This document shows positions 23,569 through 31,728 of a stretch of 64,000 nucleotides of DNA, in pieces. Location: the NCBI RefSeq assembly GCF_001027925.1, contig NZ_LECT01000016.1, forward strand, positions 124,001 through 188,000, in the 5' to 3' direction. This DNA is from Rhodopirellula islandica (lineage in GTDB: Bacteria > Planctomycetota > Planctomycetia > Pirellulales > Pirellulaceae). The notes under the pieces are model-generated. The model was given only the letters and a program-made list of their open reading frames with translations, made no database searches and was not told the DNA's origin. Every line of letters begins with the position of its first letter. Position 1 is the first letter of the stretch. The position numbers and the translations under genes are program-made.

Positions 23569-24809
23569 TGATCGAACAGAGTCTGCTTGACCGCTTGCAA
23601 GCCCTGTCGCGTTCCCACGCCATGAAAATGCGAGAGGTGCGCCGCTACCTCCATCGACATCCGGAACTCTCTGGCCAGGAGTATCGCTCGACTGACTTCC
23701 TCGCCGAGATCGTCACCGATCTGGGACTCCATCCCAAGCTCGCCGACGACAACCGTGGTTTGTACGTCGACATCGGGGAAGAACTGCAACTCGGACGAAC
23801 CGCCATCCGCGCCGACATTGATGCGCTGCCGATTCAGTCGCTGGTCCAACAGGAATACGCCAGCGACACCGAGCAAGTCATGCATGCCTGCGGGCATGAC
23901 GCTCACTCTGCGATCGCCTATGGCGTCGCTGCGATCCTCGCGGAACTCGCTCGCGATGGCTTTCCTGTTAACTCCCGCGTGATCTTTCAACCGGAAGAAG
24001 AAACCAGCCGCGGCGGGCTTCACATGATTCGGTCGGGCGCCCTCCAAGGAGTGAGATCGGCAATTGCACTGCACGTGGACCCCACGCGTCCTGTCGGCAC
24101 CATCGGAATTCGCGAGGGAGCCTTCACGGCGGGATGTGATCTGTTCACGGTGGAGATGACCGGCCCCGGTGGCCACGGCGCAAGGCCTCATTTGACCGGC
24201 GACTTGGTCGGGGCGGCTTCCCAATGGGTGACGGATATCTACCGTCGTGTTCCCCGCGCGATCGACGCACGCGATGCGGTTGTGATCAACGTTGGCAGCT
24301 TTCACACCGGAAATGCACCCAACGTCGTCCCTTCCAACGCCTCGCTCAGCGGCACCCTTCGCACGCTCTCATCCGAAAGCGCCGAGCGCGCAAAAGAAAT
24401 GATGGCAGAGATTTCGCGAGCGATTGCATCGATTCATTCCTGCCGAATTGACTTGAACTTCGGGCAACACACACCGCCTGTTATCAACGACGTCACCGTC
24501 GCTCGGCGACTTCGAAAAGCGGGCGAGGAGATTCTGGGCGAAGCAAACGTACGTGAAATCACGCAACCCAGCATGGGTGCCGAGGACTTTGCGTTCATGG
24601 CACAGCAGGTCCCCGCCGCCATGTTCCGACTCGGCGTTGCGGGCATGGACCTGGGCAGCGAACCGCTTCACACACCCAAGTTCGACATTGACGAATCCGC
24701 GTTGCCGATCGGCGCCAGCGTCCTGGCTCTGGCTGCGTTCCAAGACACGGCAGATTCCGATTCGTCATTCAACGAATTTCCAAATTTGAATTCGCCTCGC
24801 TTTCAGTGA
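23565..24809 (+). CDS. M20/M28-type amidohydrolase (IAA-amino acid hydrolase family)
   Basis: 414 residues. Family motifs: RRYLHRHPELSGQEYRS, TAIRADIDALPIQ, MHACGHDAHSA (metal-binding Cys/His), VIFQPEEETSRGG (catalytic and metal Glu), MTGPGGHGARPH, MGAEDFAFMAQQVPAAMFRLG and HTPKFDIDESAL. The enzyme should be a dinuclear-metal amidohydrolase removing an acyl group from an amino acid or amino sugar; the exact substrate cannot be told. ATG 23565 overlaps the DUF4235 stop (ATGA), showing translational coupling with the membrane-protein operon, an unusual pairing. Confidence 0.93.
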   Translation: MMIEQSLLDRLQALSRSHAMKMREVRRYLHRHPELSGQEYRSTDFLAEIVTDLGLHPKLADDNRGLYVDIGEELQLGRTAIRADIDALPIQSLVQQEYASDTEQVMHACGHDAHSAIAYGVAAILAELARDGFPVNSRVIFQPEEETSRGGLHMIRSGALQGVRSAIALHVDPTRPVGTIGIREGAFTAGCDLFTVEMTGPGGHGARPHLTGDLVGAASQWVTDIYRRVPRAIDARDAVVINVGSFHTGNAPNVVPSNASLSGTLRTLSSESAERAKEMMAEISRAIASIHSCRIDLNFGQHTPPVINDVTVARRLRKAGEEILGEANVREITQPSMGAEDFAFMAQQVPAAMFRLGVAGMDLGSEPLHTPKFDIDESALPIGASVLALAAFQDTADSDSSFNEFPNLNSPRFQ

Positions 24810-24916
24810 CTCAGTCCGGCGCTGTCGCGCACGGAATCACTGTCGTCCTCCCCTGACTTCGTTCCTGTCCCGTCCGGTATCCAATCGGCGGTCCACTGTT
24901 TGATTGGAGATCCCTC

Positions 24917-26035
24917 ATGTCGTACACCATCCCGACCATCGGCGTCGAAGAAGAATACCAACTGGTCGACCCTCAAAACGGCGAATTGATCCCGAACTGC
25001 AAGGAGGTGATGCAGACGATTCGTCGCAATCGTGGCTCCCAGGAGGTCGGATCAGAAATCCAACATGAACTGCATCTGAATCAAATCGAGATGGCTTCCG
25101 ATGTTTGCAGCAGCCTGGAAGAGGTTCGAAATGCCCTCCATCAAACGCGTCACCTGTTGATCGAAGCCGCCCGATCAAACGAGACCGAGCTTGCCGCAGC
25201 CGGCACGAATCCGCTGGCAGTGCCCGAAGATGAGGCCCTGACACCCAAGGACCGATACCTGGCGATGACAGATCGATACCAACAGATCGCTCGCGAATTG
25301 TTCATCTTCGGCTGTCACGTGCATGTCGCGATGGAAGACCGAGAACTCGGGATTCAAGTCATGAACCGTTGCCGGCGTTGGCTCCCAATCCTGCAAGCGA
25401 TCACCGCCAACTCGCCATTCTGGAACGGAGTGGACACGGGCTACGCGAGCTACCGCCGTGAACTGTGGGCTCAATGGCCGATGGCCGGGCCGCCCCCACA
25501 GTTCGAGTCACTCGCTGACTATTCAAGGTGCGTTGATGACTTGGTGGCATGCGGCGCGATCCGAGACGAAAGCTTTCTCTACTGGGACATCCGATTGCCA
25601 ACTCGTGTGCCAACCATTGAGTTTCGAGCGGCGGACGTCATGACCCATGTGGAGGAAACGGTCGGGTACGTGGGGATTGTCCGCGCCATCGTGATGCTAG
25701 CGATCTCGGAAGCAGAGCATCAACGCCCCATCGCGGCGATCCATCCTTCTGTCCTTTCCTATTCCATTTGGCACGCCGCCCGGTATGGAATGAGTGATCA
25801 GTTGATCGATCCGGCGTCCTGCGAAAAGATCCCCGCCGCCGACCTGCTCGCGCGTCTGATGGCAGCTCTTCAACCAGCTCTGCTTGCCACCGGCGAAGCC
25901 CGCCCGGTGGAAGCCTTCGTCAACCAATTGCTCGCGACGGGGACTGGCGCGGACCGCCAACGCCGTGGCGGAAATTTGAGCAACGTGGTCGCTCAGGTGG
26001 TCGCCGAAACAGTCCCCACGGCCATGGCCACTTGA
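24917..26035 (+). CDS. Carboxylate-amine ligase (YbdK, GCS2 family)
   Basis: 372 residues, normal length for the glutamate-cysteine-ligase type 2 family. Motifs: TIGVEEEYQLVDPQNGEL (ATP/Mg site), SEIQHELHLNQIEMASDVC, GTNPLA, FGCHVHVAMEDRELGIQV, ITANSPFWNGVDTGYASYR and RLPTRVPTIEFRAADV. YbdK enzymes ligate glutamate and cysteine weakly in vitro; the real substrate is unclear. It ends 5 bp before the candidate sigma-54 promoter of the next gene, so read-through into the activator gene is possible. Confidence 0.93.
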   Translation: MSYTIPTIGVEEEYQLVDPQNGELIPNCKEVMQTIRRNRGSQEVGSEIQHELHLNQIEMASDVCSSLEEVRNALHQTRHLLIEAARSNETELAAAGTNPLAVPEDEALTPKDRYLAMTDRYQQIARELFIFGCHVHVAMEDRELGIQVMNRCRRWLPILQAITANSPFWNGVDTGYASYRRELWAQWPMAGPPPQFESLADYSRCVDDLVACGAIRDESFLYWDIRLPTRVPTIEFRAADVMTHVEETVGYVGIVRAIVMLAISEAEHQRPIAAIHPSVLSYSIWHAARYGMSDQLIDPASCEKIPAADLLARLMAALQPALLATGEARPVEAFVNQLLATGTGADRQRRGGNLSNVVAQVVAETVPTAMAT

Positions 26036-26039
26036 ATGT

Positions 26040-26055
26040 TGGCCCGAAAATTGCT
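26040..26055 (+). promoter_or_regulatory. Candidate sigma-54 promoter of the sigma-54 activator gene
   Basis: TGGCCCGAAAATTGCT is one base off the full consensus, with exact GG-N10-GC spacing. It lies 69 bp before ATG 26124 of a sigma-54-dependent activator, implying autoregulation. Confidence 0.65.
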
Positions 26056-26123
26056 CGGCCATCAACCAAACTGATCGACAAACGATTCTTCAAACGATAA
26101 TCTCTCACACTGGGTGATCTCCT

Positions 26124-27668
26124 ATGGCAGCAGGCACCGCTCTTCAAGCCCCTCACAATGAGACGGGGGCCCAATCCGCTCCTCGCTCAAAGTGGTCAAA
26201 ATCCATGCCCAGCCTTCTTGTCATCGACGATGACCGAACCATCTTGGCGCTCGCCGAGAGAGCGTTGGCTCCCATCGCGGACGTGTCGGTCGCCGCCGAT
26301 GCCGCAACCGGACTGAACCAAATCCGGGAGGGCAATTTCGATGCGGTGCTTCTGGACATTCAGCTCCCTGACCAAAATGGCCTCGCCGTTTACTGTGAAA
26401 TTCGCGAGCACGATCGACGCATCCCCGTGATCTTCATGACGGTGGAAGCGGCCAGCAAAACCGCGATCGAAGCGATGCAACTGGGGGCGTTCGACTACAT
26501 CGCCAAGCCGCTCAACGTCGAGTCGCTTCGTGACCTGGTTGAGAAGGCGATCGAACAGCGGCAAATTAGCAGTGTCCCAGTCGCGATCTCTGCCGATGAC
26601 GAGGGCGGAGACCAATCCGCCGAACTGTTCATCGGTCGCTCACCGGTCATGCTGGACGTTTTCAAGGCAGTCGGAAAGGTCGCCAAGCAGGACGTTCCCA
26701 TTCTCGTGCGAGGCGAGAGCGGGACGGGCAAGGAGTTGGTTGCTCGGGCATTGTTTCAATACAGCCATCGCAGCGACGAAACCTTTCTCGCGGTGAACTG
26801 CGCTGCACTCCCAGACAATTTGCTCGAGAGCGAACTGTTCGGCCACGAAAAAGGAGCCTTCACCGGCGCCGAATCGCGGCGGATCGGTAAGTTTGAACAG
26901 TGCAACGGCGGAACCCTGTTTCTCGACGAAATCGGAGACATGGCACCGTCGGTTCAAGCCAAGGTTCTTCGCGTGCTGCAGGAACAACGCTTTGAACGCG
27001 TCGGTGGCAATAAAGAGCTGACCACCAACGTCCGCATCATTGCCGCTACAAACCGACCACTCGAACAGATGGTGGTGGACGGAGACTATCGAGAGGACCT
27101 GCTGTATCGTCTCAACGGGGTCACCATCGAACTGCCGCCACTGAGGGATCGCCTGAGTGACGTGCCCGCGTTGATTCGATTCTTCCTGGCGCAAGCCAAG
27201 ATAGAATTCAACAAACCTGACCTGGAAGGCCTGTCCCCCGAAGCGGTTGACTTGCTGACAGTTTACGAGTGGCCCGGAAACGTTCGCCAACTTCGCGCCG
27301 TCATCCGTCGCTGTGTTCTCGACACAGTGATGCCTGTGATCACACCGGACACCCTGCCGGACGCGATTGCTGGTCCCAGACCAAACGGAAACAAACCCGA
27401 TGCAAAGTCGGCTGAAACACTCGAAAACCAAGCCCCCGGCAGTCAGCTTCCACAACTGGTGAAGCGACTGTTGAAGGAGAAGTCGACGAATGTGTATGGT
27501 GAAGCGATGGAGTACATGGAACGTTTCGTCATCCTGCAGGTCCTGCAAGCGACCGACGGCAATCAAAGCCAGGCCGCTGAAATTCTAGGAATCACCCGTG
27601 GGAAACTTCGAGACCGAATCAATTCGTACAACATCGTTCTGAAGAGCGACATCGCGGTTGAGTCCTGA
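26124..27668 (+). CDS. Sigma-54-dependent response regulator (NtrC family)
   Basis: 514 residues from ATG 26124; ATG 26205, just before SLLVIDDD, is equally possible. Receiver domain at about 29-140 with acidic pocket DDD, phospho-Asp78 (LLDIQLPD), Thr106 and Lys128. The AAA+ domain has Walker A GESGTGKE (197-204), the sigma-54 contact loop GAFTGA (244-249) and Walker B FLDE (266-269). A Fis-type HTH closes the protein (QSQAAEILGITRGKLRDRI). It activates RNA polymerase-sigma-54 after phosphorylation. No kinase is adjacent; an Hpt gene follows. A sigma-54-like site precedes it, and more precede several neighbours. Confidence 0.96.
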   Translation: MAAGTALQAPHNETGAQSAPRSKWSKSMPSLLVIDDDRTILALAERALAPIADVSVAADAATGLNQIREGNFDAVLLDIQLPDQNGLAVYCEIREHDRRIPVIFMTVEAASKTAIEAMQLGAFDYIAKPLNVESLRDLVEKAIEQRQISSVPVAISADDEGGDQSAELFIGRSPVMLDVFKAVGKVAKQDVPILVRGESGTGKELVARALFQYSHRSDETFLAVNCAALPDNLLESELFGHEKGAFTGAESRRIGKFEQCNGGTLFLDEIGDMAPSVQAKVLRVLQEQRFERVGGNKELTTNVRIIAATNRPLEQMVVDGDYREDLLYRLNGVTIELPPLRDRLSDVPALIRFFLAQAKIEFNKPDLEGLSPEAVDLLTVYEWPGNVRQLRAVIRRCVLDTVMPVITPDTLPDAIAGPRPNGNKPDAKSAETLENQAPGSQLPQLVKRLLKEKSTNVYGEAMEYMERFVILQVLQATDGNQSQAAEILGITRGKLRDRINSYNIVLKSDIAVES

Positions 27669-27832
27669 GTTCGTCAATCATTCTTTGCCTCATTGCCGGT
27701 GTCCGGCCGAACATTCCATGCGTTGCTTGTTGATGCACCGCTTGAATGGATACGAATTCAGTTGACACCCACCTCCATTCCATCCCTGTGAAAGGCACTC
27801 GTGCCCGATCAGACATCCCCCTCAACCCTCCT

Positions 27833-28186
27833 ATGAACGAAGCCCAACGCGAACGTTTTGCTGCTGCTCTTCAGCGAGTTGCCGGCGACGAAGACATGCT
27901 CGTGATGCTCGCCAACATTGCTGCCGAAGACGGGCCTCCGATGCTGAAACAGGTTCACGAATCCGTCGACAATGGCGACTGGAACGAGGCCGCTCGAACG
28001 GGACATGCGCTCAAGGGACTGCTGAGCACCTTTGAAGCTGGTTCACCAGTCGATCAACTGCAGCCATTCATTGATGCTGCCAGAAGCGAAGACGCCGCCG
28101 CTGCCCAGCGTACCCACGCATCGGTGGAACCCAAGCTCGAGCAGCTGATGGTGGAAATTGAGACGCTTGCTCGCGGCGTTGAGTGA
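27833..28186 (+). CDS. Hpt phosphotransfer protein
   Basis: 117 residues from ATG 27833; the frame opens at 27746 but the upstream ATG has no support. An all-helical Hpt domain with the phospho-accepting motif AARTGHALKGLLSTFEAG, His58. Stand-alone Hpt proteins move phosphate between the receiver of a hybrid kinase and a response regulator. It follows the sigma-54 activator by 164 bp on the same strand, and a hybrid kinase ending in a receiver is encoded at 34034, so a local relay is plausible (inference). Confidence 0.9.
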   Translation: MNEAQRERFAAALQRVAGDEDMLVMLANIAAEDGPPMLKQVHESVDNGDWNEAARTGHALKGLLSTFEAGSPVDQLQPFIDAARSEDAAAAQRTHASVEPKLEQLMVEIETLARGVE

Positions 28187-28269
28187 CGACCGCTCAAAGC
28201 CCACCAGGGAAATGGCAAAACAAGCTTTTGACACAAAAAGCTGACGCCGCCTGCGATGCGGTCCTGCGT

Positions 28270-28620
28270 TCAGGACAAGGATGTGCGGGGTGGCATCGCC
28301 GTCCCTGCTGGTGACTCCTCATCCGACGACGCTTGCATTCGGCTGACATCGTCATAAACGGACTGAATCTTCCCAACCACCGCGTCCAGTTCGCCACCAC
28401 GATGAATCGTGATTTCCGGCCGCTGCTCCTTCGCCCTGTCCTTCAACACGACTGACAGCGGTGGGCTGTTTCGAGAATGCCGCTTCCAACCGCTGGTCGA
28501 CAAATTCTGGCAGAGCGATTCGACGCGGGCATGATTCAGTGTTTGGCTTGGCTCCAGTGCATCGCAGCACAGCGTCGCCAACTCAGACAGCATTGCCTCA
28601 AGTTCAGGTGAAAGTTTCAT
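28270..28620 (-). CDS. Unknown 116-residue protein
   Basis: No domain recognised. Acidic-helical N-terminus (LEAMLSELATLCCDALEPSQ), a basic middle (TSGWKRHSRNSPPLSVVLKD), and a helix GELDAVVGKIQSVYDDVSRM. CGGAGA lies about 8 bp before the ATG. It starts 52 bp after the small membrane gene on the same strand and is probably in its transcript, driven by the minus-strand sigma-54 site at 28908. The Ser/Pro-rich end looks disordered. Confidence 0.65.
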   Translation of the reverse strand: MKLSPELEAMLSELATLCCDALEPSQTLNHARVESLCQNLSTSGWKRHSRNSPPLSVVLKDRAKEQRPEITIHRGGELDAVVGKIQSVYDDVSRMQASSDEESPAGTAMPPRTSLS

Positions 28621-28671
28621 CTTGGTCTCCGGGAAGGTTGAGTAGTGTCACACCATCGGGAATCGCGAGCC

Positions 28672-28845
28672 TCAACTGGAGGCCCACATGATCATCGCAA
28701 CCACGCCTGATACCACCGCGAGAACAGCCAAGTAGCTGAGTGCAACGAACAAGAAGGGTGCCCCGGGTGATTCCTCACCGAGTGGACGCTCGTTATCAGT
28801 AACAGCCTTCTTTGTTTCTTCGAGAATGCCAGTTTCATTGGCCAT
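28672..28845 (-). CDS. Small single-pass membrane protein
   Basis: 57 residues. A polar N-terminus (ANETGILEETKKAVTDNERP) and one C-terminal TM helix (FLFVALSYLAVLAVVSGVVA, then MIMWASS). ATG 28845 is chosen because AAGGAA stands 7 bp upstream and the near-consensus sigma-54 site is 63 bp upstream; the frame continues further up to 29154 without features. Function unknown; small size, promoter type and neighbours suggest a stress-induced membrane peptide. Confidence 0.72.
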   Translation of the reverse strand: MANETGILEETKKAVTDNERPLGEESPGAPFLFVALSYLAVLAVVSGVVAMIMWASS

Positions 28846-28907
28846 GATGAAGTTCCTTCGTTTGAGTGCGCCCCAGCGAAGTGACGGGGCCAACAGGCTG
28901 AAGAGAA

Positions 28908-28923
28908 AGCAACGGCCGTGCCA
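28908..28923 (-). promoter_or_regulatory. Consensus-perfect sigma-54 promoter, minus strand
   Basis: On the minus strand TGGCACGGCCGTTGCT matches TGGCACG-N4-TTGCW at every conserved base. It lies 63 bp from ATG 28845. With the plus-strand site at 29147 it frames a 220-bp shared control region with no gene in it. Confidence 0.78.
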
Positions 28924-29146
28924 CTCAGCGCCGCTTTGCAGCGCCGACGACATTTCGGATCCATTCCCACGCCAGCGATCCAAATGCCGCTCACGGCTGG
29001 TTGCGGCCGACAGCGTGATTTTGCACCAACCTGAACGATCCGCTGTCAGTTCAGCCGTTGCCCGGGTGGAAAACAATCGCTTCATGCAGAACAAGAGTCG
29101 CTTCGAGACACAGCAGACGCTCTTCCTAGGCACGACCGCGGTGAGT

Positions 29147-29162
29147 TGGCACACCCTTTGCC
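29147..29162 (+). promoter_or_regulatory. Sigma-54 promoter for the acidic lipoprotein gene
   Basis: TGGCACACCCTTTGCC, GG-N10-GC, nearly consensus, 83 bp before ATG 29245. The gap 28924-29146 holds no gene; it is where an enhancer site for both divergent promoters would be expected. Confidence 0.7.
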
Positions 29163-29244
29163 ATCTTAGTCATCTCGCGGCACCAACACGATCTCCAGAT
29201 CAGGCTCATCGCCGCTGCCCTGATCCTCTTAGGAAAGAACCAAA

Positions 29245-29520
29245 ATGAACAAGACATTCTTCATGACGTTGTTGTCAGCTTCCTTGGCACTTGCAACGAC
29301 CGGTTGCGACGTGGAACAAACTCGCGATGGCGAAATGCCGTCTGTCGATGTCGACGTGCAAGGTGACTCGGGGCAACTCCCTGAATACGACGTCGACGCA
29401 CCCGACGTCGACATCTCAACCAAAGAAAGCAAAGTCAAAGTGCCCGACGTGGACGTCGACATGAAAGAGAAGACGATCGAAGTTCCTGATGTTGACATCG
29501 ACCTTCCCGCCGACGAGTGA
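29245..29520 (+). CDS. Acidic repeat lipoprotein
   Basis: 91 residues. Signal peptide with lipobox (SLALATTGC, lipidated Cys about 21). The mature part is built from alternating Asp/Val repeats: PSVDVDVQGD, YDVDAPDVDIS, VPDVDVDMKEK and VPDVDIDLPADE, spaced by charged KEKT/KESK linkers. The alternation predicts beta strands with one acidic face, suited to Ca2+ or polycation binding (inference). AGGAAAG lies about 7 bp before the ATG. A sigma-54 site drives it, and YqaE follows 81 bp later. No known family recalled. Confidence 0.82.
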   Translation: MNKTFFMTLLSASLALATTGCDVEQTRDGEMPSVDVDVQGDSGQLPEYDVDAPDVDISTKESKVKVPDVDVDMKEKTIEVPDVDIDLPADE

Positions 29521-29601
29521 ACCATTGACTGATCGCGTTGACATTCGTCCCACGCGACCAACGTCCCTTTCACTTTTCCTCCCGTTCACCGGAGCGCCAA
29601 A

Positions 29602-29781
29602 ATGACAACCATTGCAAAAAACGAAAACACCGTCCTGAAAGTTCTACTCGCGATTCTGCTGCCGCCCTTGGCTGTCTACATGGACAAGGGCGTTGGGACT
29701 CAGTTCCTTCTGAACATCGTGCTGACCTTGGTCGGATTTTGGATCATCGGAATCATCCACGCCTTGATTGTCGTGCTCTAA
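29602..29781 (+). CDS. YqaE/Pmp3 (UPF0057) family membrane protein
   Basis: 59 residues, typical family size. Two TM helices: VLKVLLAILLPPLAVYMDKG and NIVLTLVGFWIIGIIHALIV; the LLPPLAV and the IHA(L)IV end are Pmp3 hallmarks. In yeast and plants Pmp3 proteins control membrane potential under salt stress; bacterial ones are stress-induced. GGAG stands 8 bp before ATG 29602. Probably co-transcribed with the acidic lipoprotein. It is easy to miss because of its size. Confidence 0.9.
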   Translation: MTTIAKNENTVLKVLLAILLPPLAVYMDKGVGTQFLLNIVLTLVGFWIIGIIHALIVVL

Positions 29782-29925
29782 TTCCCATCGCCAGGCGTCG
29801 GAATCATCCCGATTGAATTGGGCGCTCCGGTATCATCCGCGGCACCCGAGTGCTGCGTTGCAATCGCCGCCCAATTCTTCGTCATCCCGCCTGTTGGACG
29901 CCACCTCCGCCTCGGAAAGAACTCG

Positions 29926-30471
29926 ATGTTCGAAAAATGGATTGATATTTCCTCGACTGAGATCGCAGGGATTCTTTTGACAGCGTTCTTTGCGTACGCC
30001 GCGGTGATGGTTTACACACGCGTCACGGGCCTACGCAGCTTCTCAAAGATGTCGGCTCCTGATTTTGCGATGACCATCGCGACCGGATCCATCCTGGGTG
30101 CAACCATTTCGCAGCCATCTCCCACCTTGTTTGCAGGATCGCTGGCGCTGCTGTCCCTGTTCACGCTTCAGTGGGCCGTCGCGTTCTTCCGCCGTCGCTC
30201 GAGAAAGTTCAGCGCGTGCATCGACAACCAACCGGTTCTGTTGATGGCAGGCTCCACGATCCTTCACGAAAATCTTCATCGAGCGAATTTGACTGTAAAC
30301 GATTTGATGGGAAAACTGCGAGAGTCCAACGCCTGCAGCCTCAACGATGTCCAAGCGGTTGTCTTTGAAACCACCGGTGATATTTCTGTCCTGCATTCGA
30401 AATCGAACGAACCCATTGATCCGCTCCTGTTGCAGAACGTTTACGATGCACAGCGACTGATCGCTGATTGA
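29926..30471 (+). CDS. DUF421 (YetF-like) membrane protein
   Basis: 181 residues from ATG 29926; GGAAAG lies 6-11 bp upstream, and the frame opens earlier at 29818. Three TM helices in the first 95 residues, then the soluble DUF421 part (VTGLRSFSKMSAPDFAMTIA, GSILGATI, DNQPVLLMAGSTILHENLH, NACSLNDVQAVVFETTGDIS). YetF proteins modulate membrane/spore physiology in Bacillus; the mechanism is unknown. It continues the run of small membrane stress genes on the plus strand. Confidence 0.9.
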   Translation: MFEKWIDISSTEIAGILLTAFFAYAAVMVYTRVTGLRSFSKMSAPDFAMTIATGSILGATISQPSPTLFAGSLALLSLFTLQWAVAFFRRRSRKFSACIDNQPVLLMAGSTILHENLHRANLTVNDLMGKLRESNACSLNDVQAVVFETTGDISVLHSKSNEPIDPLLLQNVYDAQRLIAD

Positions 30472-30573
30472 ACCGCTCACAGCACTCGGCGTGACCGTCG
30501 GCCGATCCCCTCCAACATTGCCAGAACACTTCATTTTGCCACGAGTCGCACTCCTCGGACCACGGGACGTCAG

Positions 30574-31725
30574 ATGCTGACCACATTCAACTCAGTCATC
30601 TATTTGCTGTTCGCTGTGCTGGCACTTGGCTCGCTTGCGCCATTGAGTTCGCATCCTCACTGGTTCATTCGTGGTTGGGACTACCCTCGCGTTCAAATTG
30701 TGTTGATTGCGATTGTCGCCGCCGTCGCATTCTTCGCGGTGAATTCCTTCGGCGCAGAACCTCCTGCCATCAGCTGGAAATCGATCACCGTTCTCGCCGT
30801 CGCCATCGCGGCTTGGCACCTGTTTCGGATCGTTCCTTACACCTTTGTTGCGCCAACCCAAGCCACCGCCTGGGATCCGCCCCAATCCAGTGGCGTCTCC
30901 GCTGAACAACGTCGATTCCGGATGCTGGTGACCAACGTGGAAATGGAAAATGGCCAGTTCGAACAATGGTCGCGGGTCGTTGAACAGACGGATGCCGACG
31001 TGGTCATCGCAGCGGAGATCGACGGGCGATGGACATCGACCCTCGAAAAGTTGAAGCCGATCTTCCCGCATCAAATCATCTACCCGCAAGACAATTGGTA
31101 CGGGATGGCGATGCTGTCTCGGTTACCAATTCTCGAAAGTGAAATTCGGTTTCGAGTCCAAGACGATGTCCCTTCGATCGACGCGATGATTGAGCTTCCC
31201 AGCGGCGAAGCCATCCGCGTGATCGGAGTTCATCCGCGTCCTCCAGAACCCATCCGCGACAACGACGCGACAGCTCGCGACGCGGAGTTGGTTCTGTGGG
31301 GAAAAGAACTGGCGGAAGACGATCGTCCGATCGTGATCGGTGGCGACTTGAACGACGTTGCTTGGTCACCATCCACCCGATTGTTCTTGCGACTGAGCCA
31401 ACTGCTGGATCCTCGTCGAGGCCGCGGCTTCTACAATTCCTTTCACGCCGATCACGTTTGGATGCGATTCCCGCTCGACCATGTTTTTCACTCCACCCAC
31501 TTTGCGATCCGCGAACTCAAACGCATGGAGCATGTTGGTTCGGATCACTTTCCGATTCTCATCGACCTGCAATATCAACCCGTGCTGAAAGACGAGCAAC
31601 GCCCTTTGGAGGAAAAGGCCAGCGATGAGGAAGAGGCCGAAGAAAAGCTGCGTCGAGCCGCTGAGTCAGAGGAGATCAACACCGTCTCGGCCTTCTTTCC
31701 CGCCCGAACGCCGTCGATCACCTGA
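30574..31725 (+). CDS. Membrane-anchored endonuclease/exonuclease/phosphatase family protein
   Basis: 383 residues. Three N-terminal TM helices (about 5-20, 33-55, 66-85) carry an EEP domain at about 110-345: VTNVEMENG (N-region), DADVVIAAEIDGRW (metal Glu), VIGVHPRPP, VIGGDLNDVAW (catalytic Asp/Asn), FPLDHVF and VGSDHFPIL (catalytic Asp/His). This membrane-anchored form is common; substrates may be phospholipids or sphingomyelin-type phosphodiesters rather than DNA. The next gene, a CDP-alcohol phosphatidyltransferase, starts 3 bp after the stop, so lipid remodelling is a reasonable joint role (inference). The C-terminus is Glu-rich. Confidence 0.9.
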   Translation: MLTTFNSVIYLLFAVLALGSLAPLSSHPHWFIRGWDYPRVQIVLIAIVAAVAFFAVNSFGAEPPAISWKSITVLAVAIAAWHLFRIVPYTFVAPTQATAWDPPQSSGVSAEQRRFRMLVTNVEMENGQFEQWSRVVEQTDADVVIAAEIDGRWTSTLEKLKPIFPHQIIYPQDNWYGMAMLSRLPILESEIRFRVQDDVPSIDAMIELPSGEAIRVIGVHPRPPEPIRDNDATARDAELVLWGKELAEDDRPIVIGGDLNDVAWSPSTRLFLRLSQLLDPRRGRGFYNSFHADHVWMRFPLDHVFHSTHFAIRELKRMEHVGSDHFPILIDLQYQPVLKDEQRPLEEKASDEEEAEEKLRRAAESEEINTVSAFFPARTPSIT

Positions 31726-31728
31726 GCC

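Noticed and set aside
24874..24895. GG-N10-GC before the carboxylate-amine ligase gene
   Set aside because: Only the GG and GC dinucleotides match; the TGGCA and TTGC contexts are absent.
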